The notes under the pieces are model-generated. The model did no database searches and was not told the DNA's origin. It saw only the letters and a program-made list of their open reading frames with translations. Made by a program: the position numbers and the translations under genes. This document shows, piece after piece, positions 1 through 8,463 of a stretch of 59,443 nucleotides of DNA (its first letter is position 1; each line of letters begins with the position of its first letter). Source of the DNA: CAVPCY01 sp963702525. GTDB lineage: Bacteria > Actinomycetota > Coriobacteriia > Anaerosomatales > PHET01. The stretch is taken from the NCBI GenBank assembly GCA_963702525.1, contig CAVPCY010000008.1, positions 1 through 59,443 of the forward strand, in the 5' to 3' direction.

Positions 1-170
1 CCGGCCTGATCCGAGTCCTCTGCAGATGCCGCGGCGAGGCCGGTCGCGCTCGGCGCCGATGGCTGAGGGTGCCGCGAGCCGTCGCCTGGAGCGGGGTAGA
101 CTGCTGAGGTGAGCGGTGGTCGTCGTTCAGGCGCAGTGCGCTGGAACCGTCGGGGACAGGAGCATCACCC

Positions 171-440
171 ATGTGCCGCAACATCCACGTACTCTTCAAC
201 TTCGACCCGCCGGCGACCGACGAGGAGATCCGCGCGGCTGCGCTGCAGTACGTGCGCAAGGTGAGCGGGTACGCGAAGCCGTCGGCCGCCAACGCCGAGG
301 CGTTCGAGCGGGCGGTGGAACGCGTGGCCGAGGCGACGTCGGCGATGCTGGAGGGACTCGTGACCTCGGCGCCGAAGCGCGATCGCGAGGTCGAACTCGA
401 GCGGGCTCGGGAGCGGGCGCGCAAGCGCTTCGGTGGCTAG
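171..440 (+). CDS. DUF2277 family small protein
   Basis: A complete 89-residue protein that opens with MCRNIHVLFNFDPPATDEEI, the signature start of the DUF2277 family (a short protein of unknown function with an invariant MCRNI start). The rest is a helical body rich in Arg, Ala and Glu. The length fits the family. The ATG is preceded by a GGGGACAGGAG stretch that can serve as ribosome binding site. The stop codon overlaps the stop of the convergent MoaD-like gene, so the two genes meet tail to tail. No biochemical role is known for the family. It is sometimes found near DNA-repair or stress genes, but nothing here assigns a job. Confidence 0.9.
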   Translation: MCRNIHVLFNFDPPATDEEIRAAALQYVRKVSGYAKPSAANAEAFERAVERVAEATSAMLEGLVTSAPKRDREVELERARERARKRFGG

Positions 441-748
441 GCGTCCTCGCTGCGGTTTCCTCGGCCGGCGTCGTAGAGGCCCAAGGTGAAGCGATGCGGG
501 CCGGGGGTGCCGTAGGGCACGAAAGCGATGCGGTCGCCGGGGTGGATGATGTGGTCGAGCCCGTAGACCGTATGGTTGCAGAAGACGCCTTCGATGCGGT
601 CGTGGGGGAGCTCGAGGCGCGTCGCAATCGCCCCCGCGCTCTCGCCGTCCTCTGCGATCTCGAGCTGGAGCTTGCACGGCTCGCCGCGCTCGGCGCGCAT
701 CGCGGCCAGCATGCCGAACATCCTGATGTCGACGGGGTCGGACCACAC
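437..748 (-). CDS. MoaD/ThiS-like ubiquitin-fold protein without C-terminal GG
   Basis: A 103-residue protein with a beta-grasp (MoaD/ThiS) pattern: an N-terminal strand around DIRMFGMLA, a middle GESAGAIATRLELP helix, and the late motif HPGDRIAFVPYGTPGP that corresponds to the usual GDxVAxFPPVAGG end of MoaD. Here the chain continues about 20 residues past that point and lacks the terminal Gly-Gly needed for adenylation and thiocarboxylate formation. Start is GTG at 748, overlapping the TAG of the upstream ThiF-like gene by one base, so the two are translationally coupled. It is the last gene of the aldehyde ferredoxin oxidoreductase cluster. Family membership is clear. A role as a non-thiocarboxylated scaffold or a protease-processed carrier is inference. 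Confidence 0.75.
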   Translation of the reverse strand: MWSDPVDIRMFGMLAAMRAERGEPCKLQLEIAEDGESAGAIATRLELPHDRIEGVFCNHTVYGLDHIIHPGDRIAFVPYGTPGPHRFTLGLYDAGRGNRSEDA

Positions 749-1360
749 TACACCTCCGGAAGGTCGAGCAGCAGCCGGACAACGGCGTGTGCCTGGTGGG
801 CTGCGGCGACCATCACCCGGGGCGCGAGCAGGGAGTGGCCCTGGCGGATGTCACTCTCGAGGTCGCCCACCACGTAGAACGTGTCGGTGACGCGCATCGT
901 CTGGATCTGATTCGCGGGGCCGTAGCCGGCAAGGCCCGAGACGCTCACAAGGGGAGTGTCGGGGAACTGGGCCGTGCAGACGTTGTCGATGAGCGCCTTG
1001 GTCTCCGCGGTATCGACCGCCTCGACGATGACGTCGGCGCCCGTGACGAGCGCGAGCGAGGTTCTCGGCGGTGATGCACTCGGTGAAGATGCGCAGGTCG
1101 AGCGCGGGACCGATCTCGTCTAGTTGCTGGGCGAGCGCTTCGGTCTTGGGCATGCCGATGTGGCTCGCGAAGAAGTGCTGGCGGTTGAGGTTGTCCTCGG
1201 CGACGGTGTCGAAGTCGACGAGCGTGAGCGTGCGCACGCCGGCGCGCACGAGCATCACGGCGACGTTGCTGCCCAGCCCGCCGCAGCCCAGTACCGCGAC
1301 GTGACTTGCGGCGAGTCTCGCGCGCACCTCGGCGTCGGGCAGGTCTTGCGCGGATGTCAC
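748..1360 (-). CDS. ThiF/MoeB/HesA-family adenylyltransferase (E1-like), frame broken once
   Basis: An E1-like enzyme expected to adenylate the C-terminal Gly of a ThiS/MoaD-type carrier. The N-terminal half shows the Rossmann ATP site VLGCGGLGSNVAVMLVRAGV, then LVDFDTVAEDNLNRQHF, which carries the Asp, Asn and Arg residues typical of MoeB/ThiF. After a one-base break near 1060 the other frame resumes with ALVTGADVIVEAVD and ends SVSGLAGYGPANQI...LLDLPEV. The joined length is about 204 residues, which fits the short ThiF family 2 type of anaerobes and not the longer MoeB-rhodanese fusions. Start is GTG at 1360, five bases after the stop of the upstream MoaD gene. It sits between two MoaD-like genes, which are its likely partners. 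The break is probably a sequence error, because both halves are well conserved. Confidence 0.85.
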
Positions 1361-1364
1361 GCGC

Positions 1365-1605
1365 TCACCCGCCTGCGACCGGCGGGAAGATGGCGAGGCG
1401 GTCGCCCTCGTTCAGCGCGGAGTCCTCATCGGCGTGGCGGCTGTTCACGAAGATGACGCGCGGCTGGTCGGGCAGCCCGAGCGTGTCGATGACCTGCGCG
1501 ATCGTGGTGCCCTCGGCGAGCTCGAACGAGCGCGCGCGTGGTGCCGCCCAGCCCGTCGGGCTGGAACTGCGACAGGGAAGCGAAGAGGGCCACGTCGACG
1601 TTCAT
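1365..1605 (-). CDS. MoaD/ThiS family sulfur carrier with terminal Gly-Gly, frame broken once
   Basis: A small sulfur carrier of about 80 residues. It begins MNVDVALFASLSQFQPDG, and after a one-base break near 1525 continues SFELAEGTTIAQVIDTLGLP, ending GDRLAIFPPVAGG directly before the stop. The terminal Gly-Gly is the site of adenylation and thiocarboxylation. ATG at 1605 is preceded by AAGGAG. The gene lies just downstream of the aldehyde ferredoxin oxidoreductase gene and just upstream of the ThiF-like activating enzyme. A role in dithiolene sulfur insertion for the tungsto- or molybdopterin cofactor is therefore likely. The gene is 241 nt long, one base more than a whole number of codons, which fits a single inserted base. 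Confidence 0.82.
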
Positions 1606-1631
1606 CTGCGGGTCTCCTTGGCGGAGCGCAC

Positions 1632-1675
1632 GACACCCCCCACGCGCGCCTGCCGGAGCGCGCACGGGGGGTGTC
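1632..1675 (-). terminator. Strong GC hairpin between AOR and moaD
   Basis: GACACCCCCC at 1632-1641 pairs perfectly with GGGGGGTGTC at 1666-1675, and the inner GCGCG/CGCGC pairs extend the stem. On the minus strand it lies 14 bases after the AOR stop and before the MoaD start. No clear U-tract follows, so it may attenuate rather than fully terminate, or stabilise the AOR message. Confidence 0.6.
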
Positions 1676-1688
1676 AGCGTCGGTCGTG

Positions 1689-3464
1689 CTACGAGACGCC
1701 CATCCCTGCGGCCGTCTCGGGCACGAAGTTGTACACCTCGTCGAGCTGTGCGTCGGTCACGCCGAACACCACATTGTGCGGCGGCAGCGGGACCTCGTTG
1801 AAGAACTCGGGCAGCCGGTCGTCCTCGGGCGTCATGCCGGCACGATCGTTGAAGAGCTTCTCGTAGACGAGCGTCTCCTTACCCAGCTGCATCAGCGCGT
1901 CGACGTCCCATTTGTCGCCCGTGTGCGCCTCGGCCATCTCGTGGATGGCGGCGAACGCCTCGGGGATGTCGAGTACGGGGAACGCCACGAAGATGCAGTA
2001 GCCCAACGCGTCGAGCATCGCCGTCGCGATCTGAAGATTACGGGAGAGCTCGACCTGGCCTTCGGGCTTGAGCGGGTCGACGTCGCCGCCCACCTTGAGG
2101 ATGTTGGTCGCCACCGCGTAGCCGGCGGTGTGGTCCGCACCCATGGTTGAGGTGGCATACGTCACGCCGATGCCCTGGACCGAGCGCGGGTCGTAGGCGG
2201 GCAGGGCTTGGTGCTTGACCACCGGGATGTGCGCCACGTTGTACGCCTTGCCCACGGCCTCTGCACCGTCGCCCATGATGCGGCCCGGTTCGCCGCCCTC
2301 GAAGATCGACTTGAGCGCCTTGAGCGCGCCCTCGGCGTCGCCGAACGCGAGCTTGCCGGAGTCCATGTAGACCGCCATGGTGGCGCCCATCTCGATCGTG
2401 TCGAGACCGAAGTCACCGCACGTGCGGTCGAGCTCGGCGATGCCGTCGAGGTCGTTGATGCCGCAGTCAGCGCCGAACGACCAGACCGTCTCGTACTCCG
2501 GGCCCTTGGTCTTGTAGTGGCCATCCTTGTCGACCCAGTACCGGGAGCACTGGATGACGCAGCCGGTGTGGCAGCCGTGACTCACGTTGCCGCCGCGCTC
2601 GAGCGTGACCTCACGCTGGCGCTCGCCGCTCGTCGCTTCGGCGCCTTCGAACGAGCCTTCCGAGAAGTTGCGGGTGGGCAGGCCGCCTGCCTCGGAAAGG
2701 ATGTTGGTGAGGACGTTCGTGCCGTAGGTGGGGAGGCCCTGGCCGGACACCGGGTGCTCCTTGAGCGCCGAGGAGAACCGCTTCATCGCGGCGTTGAACG
2801 CCTCCTTGTCGGCGTGCTCCTGGTAGCCCAGCCCCTTGTCGGAGACGACGATGGCCTTCAGGCCCTTGCTGCCCATGACCGCGCCCAGGCCACCGCGGCC
2901 GGCGAAGCGGTTCGGGTAGCCCTTCATGTCGGACACGGCGATGCCCGAGGCCTTCAGGCCGGCCTCGCCAGCCGGGCCGTTCGTGATCGTGGAGTACCGG
3001 TCGTCGTCGGGCCTCATTGCCTTGATGGCATCGGCCACTGCGTAGTTGCCTGCGCCCTTCCACTCGTCGACGCGCGACAGAGACGCGCTGCCGTCCGCCT
3101 CGATGGTGAGCATGTAGAGCGCGTTCGGGTCGGCCGGCTTGCCGGTGACGATCAGGGCGGCGATGCCCAGTCTGCCGAAGGCGTGAGCCGCCTGCCCGCC
3201 GGAGTTGGACTCCTTGAGGCCTCCGGTGAGCGGGCTCTTGGCGCCTACGGAGAGACGGCCGCCGTTGGGTGTGGACGTGCCACCCATGAGACCGGTTGCG
3301 AAGACGAGCACGTTGTCCGGACCAAGAGCATCGGCTGTGGCCGGAACCTCCTTGAAGACGATCGCCGAGGTCAGTGCACGACCTCCGTAGCGCGACCACC
3401 CCTCAGGGAGGGGTTCTCTCGCGATCGAGAGATCGGACATGTTGACGCGAAGGATGTCTCGCAT
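1689..3464 (-). CDS. Aldehyde ferredoxin oxidoreductase (tungsten/molybdenum bis-pterin enzyme)
   Basis: A complete 591-residue AOR-family enzyme that oxidises aldehydes to carboxylic acids (or acts in reverse on activated acids) with ferredoxin as electron partner, in the cytoplasm. The N-terminal domain starts MRDILRVNMSDLSI and contains GGRLSVGAKSPLTGG and RFAGRGGLGAVMGSKGLKAI, typical pterin-binding stretches. The [4Fe-4S] ligands are visible as HGCHTGCVIQC around residues 295-305, with the fourth Cys in DALGYCIF near residue 489. ATG 3464 is chosen because the GGGGGGT ribosome site lies just upstream and the family motif starts there. Longer in-frame extensions upstream carry no family signal. 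The following MoaD, ThiF-like and MoaD-like genes on the same strand support a cofactor-linked operon. The substrate and the choice of W or Mo cannot be read from the sequence. Confidence 0.95.
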   Translation of the reverse strand: MRDILRVNMSDLSIAREPLPEGWSRYGGRALTSAIVFKEVPATADALGPDNVLVFATGLMGGTSTPNGGRLSVGAKSPLTGGLKESNSGGQAAHAFGRLGIAALIVTGKPADPNALYMLTIEADGSASLSRVDEWKGAGNYAVADAIKAMRPDDDRYSTITNGPAGEAGLKASGIAVSDMKGYPNRFAGRGGLGAVMGSKGLKAIVVSDKGLGYQEHADKEAFNAAMKRFSSALKEHPVSGQGLPTYGTNVLTNILSEAGGLPTRNFSEGSFEGAEATSGERQREVTLERGGNVSHGCHTGCVIQCSRYWVDKDGHYKTKGPEYETVWSFGADCGINDLDGIAELDRTCGDFGLDTIEMGATMAVYMDSGKLAFGDAEGALKALKSIFEGGEPGRIMGDGAEAVGKAYNVAHIPVVKHQALPAYDPRSVQGIGVTYATSTMGADHTAGYAVATNILKVGGDVDPLKPEGQVELSRNLQIATAMLDALGYCIFVAFPVLDIPEAFAAIHEMAEAHTGDKWDVDALMQLGKETLVYEKLFNDRAGMTPEDDRLPEFFNEVPLPPHNVVFGVTDAQLDEVYNFVPETAAGMGVS

Positions 3465-3512
3465 AGCTACCCCCCTGCAGTAGGGCGCGGCCTTCATGGC
3501 CGCACGAGAATT

Positions 3513-3531
3513 GCCGATTCGTGGATTCGGC
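3513..3531. promoter_or_regulatory. Imperfect palindrome upstream of AOR
   Basis: GCCGATTCGTGGATTCGGC is an inverted repeat (GCCGA-t-TC-gtg-GA-t-TCGGC) 49 bases upstream of the AOR start. Its position suits an operator or a leader hairpin for the AOR cluster. The regulator is unknown and the match is short. Confidence 0.3.
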
Positions 3532-3596
3532 TCTAGTAAAGGTTGGTACCCGAGAGGCGGAGCCCGAGAACACCGCGCACACAAACTCCACGACCT

Positions 3597-4145
3597 CTAC
3601 GACGCGGCCTCCAGCGCAGCCACCACCCCCTCGTACTTCTCGTGCAGCAGCTGACGTTCGAACTCGTCGAAATCGGCGAGCATCCGCGCCTGCTCGGCCT
3701 CGTCGAAGCACTCGAGTGCCGGCTTGAAGAAGTGCCGGTCCTCCTTGGCGATGTGCACGGGGTAGAACTCGACAAGCTCGGTCATCTTGCTCGCGATCGT
3801 CTCGAGCGATGGTTCGTCGCCTTCCCGGTAGCGCCGGTTCGCCTCGACGAGCTGGCGGGTAAGCACGCGTCCGCGCGCGTGGTCTTCGATGAGTCCTTGC
3901 ATATCCTTGGAGAGCTCGGGGGCGAGCGGCTTGTCGGCGAGGCGGGCGAAGAGGATGTCTTCCTCCTTGCCGTGATGGCATCGGTCGGCGTAGGTGCGAA
4001 CGAAGTCGGTGATCTGGTCGATCGTGGACGGGTCGACGCGGTGCTCGGTGGCGATGCCGTCCAGGTGGTGTTGCATCACACCGATCATTCGCTCTATCAC
4101 ACGGTGCTCGTGTATCAACGGGCCCGCGGGTGAACGGCCTGTCAT
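3597..4145 (-). CDS. Hemerythrin HHE domain protein
   Basis: A 182-residue four-helix-bundle protein with the spaced His/Glu residues that bind a di-iron centre: LIHEHRVIERMI, CHHGKEEDILF, LIEDHARGR and HIAKEDRHFF. Such proteins bind O2 or NO, or sense redox and iron state, and are common in anaerobes. ATG 4145 is chosen because GAGGAGG lies just upstream. The chain can be extended upstream in the same frame, but that part shows no family similarity. It is transcribed away from coaE, with about 140 bases between the starts. It lies upstream of the AOR gene on the same strand and may protect that oxygen-sensitive enzyme, though this link is inference. Confidence 0.92.
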   Translation of the reverse strand: MTGRSPAGPLIHEHRVIERMIGVMQHHLDGIATEHRVDPSTIDQITDFVRTYADRCHHGKEEDILFARLADKPLAPELSKDMQGLIEDHARGRVLTRQLVEANRRYREGDEPSLETIASKMTELVEFYPVHIAKEDRHFFKPALECFDEAEQARMLADFDEFERQLLHEKYEGVVAALEAAS

Positions 4146-4283
4146 CTTGGCCTCCTCACGCGGTTGGGCTGTTCCTTGTACATTCCCAGGTGTGTCTGTC
4201 TGAGTGTCCCCTCGCGACGTCACGGTGCAACTCATGCGCCGTGACCTCTGTCTTTTCGGTCGCGCGTGTGGTACCCAAGAGAC

Positions 4284-4907
4284 ATGCGAATCGTTGCAGT
4301 CACAGGAGGCCTTGGGGCGGGCAAGAGCACAGCGACCGCGTACTTCCGCTCGCGCGGCGCCTCGGTCATCTGTCTGGACGACCTCGCGCACTACCTGCTC
4401 GAGAAGGGCACGCCAACTTACGGGCGGATCGTCGATTCATTCGGGCCCGACGTGGTCGGCGCAGACGGCGCTATCGATCGCGAGGCGCTCGCTCGCGAAG
4501 CGTTCTCATCGGCCGAGAAGACACGCGAGCTCAACTCGCTCATGCACCCGGAGATAGCTCGAGAGGTGGGCACGTCACTCACGGAGCTGCGGCTGATGCC
4601 CGAGCACCAGCCTGAGTCCGTCGTGCTCGAAGTCCCGCTGCTTGCCGAGGCGCCCGTGTTCGCCGAGGTCGCCGACGTGGTGCTTGCGATCGCCGCGCCG
4701 GTTCCGGTACGCGCTGCCCGGGCGCAGACCCGAGGCATGTCGGCCGAAGACGTGCTCAGGCGGATCGAGCGGCAGGCGAGCGACGAAGACCGCGCGGAGC
4801 TCGCTGATGTCGTGATCGTCAACGACGGCGATCTGGAGACGTTCGAGCGCGAGCTGGCCGAGTTCTGGGACGCGAACGTCGCCACCGGCGGTGCCACTGC
4901 TCGATGA
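4284..4907 (+). CDS. coaE: Dephospho-CoA kinase
   Basis: A 207-residue kinase for the last step of coenzyme A synthesis, phosphorylating dephospho-CoA at the 3'-hydroxyl with ATP. The chain begins MRIVAVTGGLGAGKSTATAY, with the P-loop GGLGAGKS. The DDLAHYLLEKG segment corresponds to the family DAD-like motif, and MHPEI and LEVPLLAE follow in the expected order. ATG 4284 is preferred over the in-frame GTG at 4266, which would add six residues with no family counterpart. The stop overlaps the start of the lytic transglycosylase gene (ATGA), and uvrB overlaps that gene in turn. coaE, a transglycosylase and uvrB therefore form one tightly packed unit, an order seen in several actinobacteria. Confidence 0.95.
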   Translation: MRIVAVTGGLGAGKSTATAYFRSRGASVICLDDLAHYLLEKGTPTYGRIVDSFGPDVVGADGAIDREALAREAFSSAEKTRELNSLMHPEIAREVGTSLTELRLMPEHQPESVVLEVPLLAEAPVFAEVADVVLAIAAPVPVRAARAQTRGMSAEDVLRRIERQASDEDRAELADVVIVNDGDLETFERELAEFWDANVATGGATAR

Positions 4908-5494
4908 CTCGGCGTCAGAGCCCGCTCGCTGTCTACCGCCTGCTCCTCCTCGGGGTGGTTGTCGCGCTCGCCGGGCTGACGTTCCTGTTCCTGCGCGGGC
5001 CGGACGCCTGGCAGCGGCGCTATTACCAGCTCGACCACAAGGAGCAGATCGCGGAATCCGCGGCACGACACCGGGTCAACCCGAATCTGGTGGCTGCGGT
5101 CATCGAGGCCGAGTCCGATTGGCAGGCCGACGCGCTGTCGTCAGCGGGCGCCCAGGGACTGATGCAGGTGATGCCGTCTACCGCTGAGGAGTTGGCTCGG
5201 CGAGGGCGAGTGGACGGCAAGAAGTACCCTGCATCGCGCCTGTCAGACCCGGCGGTCAACATCGAGTACGGAACCGCCTACCTTCGATACCTTGTCGAGC
5301 GATACCACGAGATCGAGACCGCGCTTGCGGCGTACAACGCCGGGCTTGCAAACGCCGACACGTGGTCGGCACGCGGCGGCGACATACGCAGGCAGATAGA
5401 GTTTCCCGAGACGAAGTACTTCGTGCTGAAGGTCTCTCGGGGCAAAGACCTCTATGAGGAGCTGTATCCGGACGCATTCGAAGGGCGACAGTGA
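4904..5494 (+). CDS. Lytic transglycosylase, SLT domain, membrane-anchored
   Basis: A 196-residue murein-cleaving enzyme. Residues 9-30 form an N-terminal membrane segment (YRLLLLGVVVALAGLTFLFL), so it is anchored with the catalytic domain outside. The SLT domain follows: HRVNPNLVAAVIEAESDW with the catalytic Glu in AVIEAESDW, then SSAGAQGLMQVMPSTAEEL, the GLMQ motif, and ALAAYNAGLANADTW near the end. It resembles the Slt70/MltE-like catalytic core without extra binding domains. It overlaps coaE upstream by four bases and the uvrB start downstream by four bases. The pairing with coaE and uvrB is positional and does not imply a DNA-repair role. Confidence 0.93.
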   Translation: MTRRQSPLAVYRLLLLGVVVALAGLTFLFLRGPDAWQRRYYQLDHKEQIAESAARHRVNPNLVAAVIEAESDWQADALSSAGAQGLMQVMPSTAEELARRGRVDGKKYPASRLSDPAVNIEYGTAYLRYLVERYHEIETALAAYNAGLANADTWSARGGDIRRQIEFPETKYFVLKVSRGKDLYEELYPDAFEGRQ

Positions 5495-7599
5495 GCGACA
5501 CAAGGCACCTCAACATCCCCGAGACGGGTTCGATCGGGCGGCCGCTGCGAGTCGTCTCGTCGTTCGAGCCCGCCGGCGACCAACCCAAGGCGATCGCGGA
5601 GTTGACCGAGGGGCTCGGCAGGGACCTGCGATACCAGACGCTTCTGGGCGTCACCGGATCCGGCAAGACGTTCACCATGGCCAAGGTCATCGAGGCGGTG
5701 CAGCGGCCCACACTCGTGATGGCGCCGAACAAGACGCTTGCGGCTCAGCTTGCCTCCGAACTGCGGGAGTTCCTGCCCGACAACGCCGTCGTCTACTTCG
5801 TGAGCTACTACGACTACTACCAGCCCGAGGCCTACGTCCCGACGACCGACACGTTCATCGAGAAAGACTCCTCGATCAACGAGGAGGTCGAGAAGTTGCG
5901 TCACGCCGCGACCGCGGCGCTGCTGTCCCGGCGAGACGTCGTCGTGGTCGCGAGCGTGAGCTGCATCTACGGCATCGGCTCGCCTGAGGACTACGCGGGC
6001 ATGGCAGCGTTTCTCGACGTCGCGAAGGGCTACGACCGAGACCAGCTCATGCGCGATCTGATCGAGATACAGTACGACCGCAACGACTTCGATCTGGGCC
6101 GCGGGACGTTTCGGGTGCGCGGCGATGTGGTCGACATCTTCCCGCCCTACGCCGACCATCCGGTGCGCGTGGAGTTCTTCGGCGACGAGATCGAGACCAT
6201 CGCCGAGGTCGACCAGACCACCGGCGAGGTGCTCAACCGCTTCGACTCGTTGCCGGTGTGGCCGGCGACTCACTACGTGACCGAGAAGCGCAAACTCGCC
6301 AAGGCGCTTCAGACCATCGCCGAAGAGCTGCAGGTGCGGCTCGCGGAGCTCAGGGCGGCCGGCAAGCTGCTCGAGGCACAGCGGCTTGAGATGCGAACCA
6401 ACTACGATCTCGAGATGCTCGAGACCATGGGGTTTTGCTCGGGCATCGAGAACTACTCCCGCCATCTCGACGGGCGATCGCCGGGCGAGCCGCCCAACAC
6501 GCTGATCGACTACTTCCCAGACGACTTCGTGTGCGTCATAGATGAGAGCCACGTCACCGTTCCGCAGATCCGGGGGATGCACGAGGGCGACCGCAGTAGG
6601 AAGATCACGCTCGTCGAGCACGGCTTCCGGCTGCCCAGCGCGCTCGACAACCGGCCTCTGCGCTTCGACGAGTTCGAGCAGCGCGTCAAGCAGTGCGTGT
6701 ACGTCTCGGCCACGCCGGGAGACTACGAGATCAGGGTCTCCGAGCAGGTTGTCGAGCAGATCATCCGGCCAACGGGACTCGTCGATCCCGAGGTCATCGT
6801 CAAGCCTGTCAAAGGCCAAGTCGACGATCTTCTCGACGAGATCAGGGAGCGGACCGGCCGAGACGAGCGGGTGCTCGTCACCACGCTCACCAAGAAGATG
6901 TCCGAGGACCTCACCGATTACCTGTTCGAACAGGGGGTGAAGGTCCGCTACCTGCACAGCGATATCGGTACGCTCGAGCGCGTCGAGATCCTCCGGGACC
7001 TGCGCATGGGCGTCACCGACGTGGTCGTGGGAATCAACCTGCTTCGCGAGGGCCTCGACCTGCCCGAGGTCTCGCTCGTCGCCATCCTCGATGCCGACAA
7101 AGAGGGGTTCTTGCGCAACTTCCGGTCTCTGATTCAGACGATCGGGCGCGCGGCGCGCAACGTCAGTGGCCAGGTGATCATGTACGCCGACAGAACCACG
7201 GATTCGATGCGTCTTGCGATTGACGAGACCTCGAGACGGCGAGCGCTGCAGATCGCCTTCAACGAGGAGCACGGCATCGAGCCACAGACGATCCGCAAGG
7301 CGATCGCGGACATAGTGCAGTACGTACGTGACGGCGAAGCGATGAACACGAGCGCCGCCGAAGCCGCCAGAGAGCTCTCCAAGCTCCCGCGCTCGGAGGC
7401 GCTGCGTCTCATCTCCAGCATGGAGGAGGAGATGGTCGCGGCGTCAGAGGCGCTCGACTTCGAACAGGCGGCGCGTCTGCGGGACCAGGTGGTGAAGTTG
7501 CGCGCCGAGATCGAGGGCAGCGACGCCGATGACGTGCTCGACCGGCTCAAGTCCGGAGCGCGCAAGGGGAGTGCCTACGGCAAGAAGCGTCGCCGCTAG
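5491..7599 (+). CDS. uvrB: Excinuclease ABC subunit B
   Basis: A full-length 702-residue UvrB, the damage-verifying helicase subunit of nucleotide excision repair. It loads from UvrA and recruits UvrC. Visible elements are the Walker A GVTGSGKT at about residues 50-57, the beta-hairpin region YYDYYQPEAYVP, the helicase motif DESHVT, INLLREGLDLPEV, and IQTIGRAARN. The C-terminal UVR motif lies in MEEEMVAASEALDFEQAARLRDQ and binds UvrC. GTG 5491 is the start, overlapping the preceding stop. Unlike uvrA and uvrC in this window the frame is unbroken. Its partners are at 22.5 kb (uvrA) and 26.7 kb (uvrC), so all three genes are in this window but not in one operon. Confidence 0.98.
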   Translation: MSDTRHLNIPETGSIGRPLRVVSSFEPAGDQPKAIAELTEGLGRDLRYQTLLGVTGSGKTFTMAKVIEAVQRPTLVMAPNKTLAAQLASELREFLPDNAVVYFVSYYDYYQPEAYVPTTDTFIEKDSSINEEVEKLRHAATAALLSRRDVVVVASVSCIYGIGSPEDYAGMAAFLDVAKGYDRDQLMRDLIEIQYDRNDFDLGRGTFRVRGDVVDIFPPYADHPVRVEFFGDEIETIAEVDQTTGEVLNRFDSLPVWPATHYVTEKRKLAKALQTIAEELQVRLAELRAAGKLLEAQRLEMRTNYDLEMLETMGFCSGIENYSRHLDGRSPGEPPNTLIDYFPDDFVCVIDESHVTVPQIRGMHEGDRSRKITLVEHGFRLPSALDNRPLRFDEFEQRVKQCVYVSATPGDYEIRVSEQVVEQIIRPTGLVDPEVIVKPVKGQVDDLLDEIRERTGRDERVLVTTLTKKMSEDLTDYLFEQGVKVRYLHSDIGTLERVEILRDLRMGVTDVVVGINLLREGLDLPEVSLVAILDADKEGFLRNFRSLIQTIGRAARNVSGQVIMYADRTTDSMRLAIDETSRRRALQIAFNEEHGIEPQTIRKAIADIVQYVRDGEAMNTSAAEAARELSKLPRSEALRLISSMEEEMVAASEALDFEQAARLRDQVVKLRAEIEGSDADDVLDRLKSGARKGSAYGKKRRR

Positions 7600-7606
7600 G
7601 CGACGC
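7587..7606. terminator. Hairpin spanning the uvrB stop
   Basis: GCGTCGCC (7587-7594) pairs perfectly with GGCGACGC (7599-7606) around a GCTA loop that contains the uvrB TAG. It sits between convergent genes. No U-tract follows, so terminator function is plausible but not certain. Confidence 0.5.
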
Positions 7607-7642
7607 ACAGGGGCCGCGGCCGCGTTGTGAGAACCCTCGCAG

Positions 7643-8302
7643 CTACGGTAGCCACTGTTGCTCGCCGCCGCTGACGGTACCGTTCGTGATGACGAACCAG
7701 TAGACCGCATCGGCCGCACCGTCGGTATTGTTGGCGATCGCGTCTTGGAACTGGCCCGCGGACAGTGTCGTCTTGTCGTTGGGGTCGCCGGACGCGATCA
7801 CGAACTTCGCCTTCTTGTCGACGGGAAACGTCCGGAGCTTGGGTTTGGTGTTCGAGATGTAGTAGTCGTTGGGCGGTGGTGACTCATCACCGGCCGCCGC
7901 TGCGGCCTTTGCCGCCGCATCTCCGGTCAGGAACTGCGCGAAGTCCAGAACGAGGCTCACCTTCCCGTTCTTGTCCGTCGCCTTCTTCACGAAGGCAAAC
8001 TGCCTGCTGGTAGTGGGTTCGGGCTTGGGTGCGCTGCTCTCCGCGTTCTGAGAGTCCGAGTCTGCGGCAGTGCCGCTTGTGTCCCCGGACGCGGTGGCGC
8101 TGTCTGCCTGCGACTGGAGCGCCGCATCAAGGCGGTCGACCCGAGCGGCAAGCGCGGTGAGCTCGGCCTGCTTCGCCGTCAGTTCGGAACCCAGCTGATC
8201 GATCCGACGCTGCTGCAGGTAGTAGGTGACGCCTGCCGAGGCGGCGACAGCAATGACGACGAGCAGGCCGACAATGACGGCTCTCTTGGTCTTCTCGGAC
8301 AT
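7643..8302 (-). CDS. Hypothetical membrane-anchored protein with coiled coil
   Basis: A 219-residue protein that I do not recognise by function. The N-terminus MSEKTKRAVIVGLLVVIAVA is a single membrane segment with a basic start. It is followed by a heptad-like coiled coil (QQRRIDQLGSELTAKQAELTA) and a low-complexity Ser/Asp/Thr linker. A compact C-terminal domain has FAFVKKATDKNGKVSLVLDF, NDYYISNTKPKLRTFPVD and DAVYWFVITNGTV. The alternating strands and the YYISN/VYWFVI pattern suggest an extracytoplasmic beta-rich domain. The AKFVIASG and PVYWF-like phrases are also seen in small hypothetical proteins of actinobacteria, but I cannot name a family. It is convergent with uvrB and divergent from the Cys-rich gene. 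Confidence 0.8.
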   Translation of the reverse strand: MSEKTKRAVIVGLLVVIAVAASAGVTYYLQQRRIDQLGSELTAKQAELTALAARVDRLDAALQSQADSATASGDTSGTAADSDSQNAESSAPKPEPTTSRQFAFVKKATDKNGKVSLVLDFAQFLTGDAAAKAAAAAGDESPPPNDYYISNTKPKLRTFPVDKKAKFVIASGDPNDKTTLSAGQFQDAIANNTDGAADAVYWFVITNGTVSGGEQQWLP

Positions 8303-8417
8303 CCGTCTCCCTTCATGGGTTCCAAGTGGAATCGTACTACCGGATTGGATCGAGCGGAGGACGAGTACGACCTGCAGCGAACCGCGCGATTGCCCAAGCC
8401 GCGTGAGGCGGCACGCG

Positions 8418-8426
8418 TGCTACGAT
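8418..8426 (+). promoter_or_regulatory. Candidate extended -10 promoter for the Cys-rich gene
   Basis: TGCTACGAT (TGn plus a -10-like TACGAT) lies 37 bases before the GTG at 8464. No convincing -35 is seen, as expected for an extended -10 promoter. Confidence 0.3.
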
Positions 8427-8463
8427 TCGGACCACGAGCCCTCCCTTCACAGGTGGTGACGCA

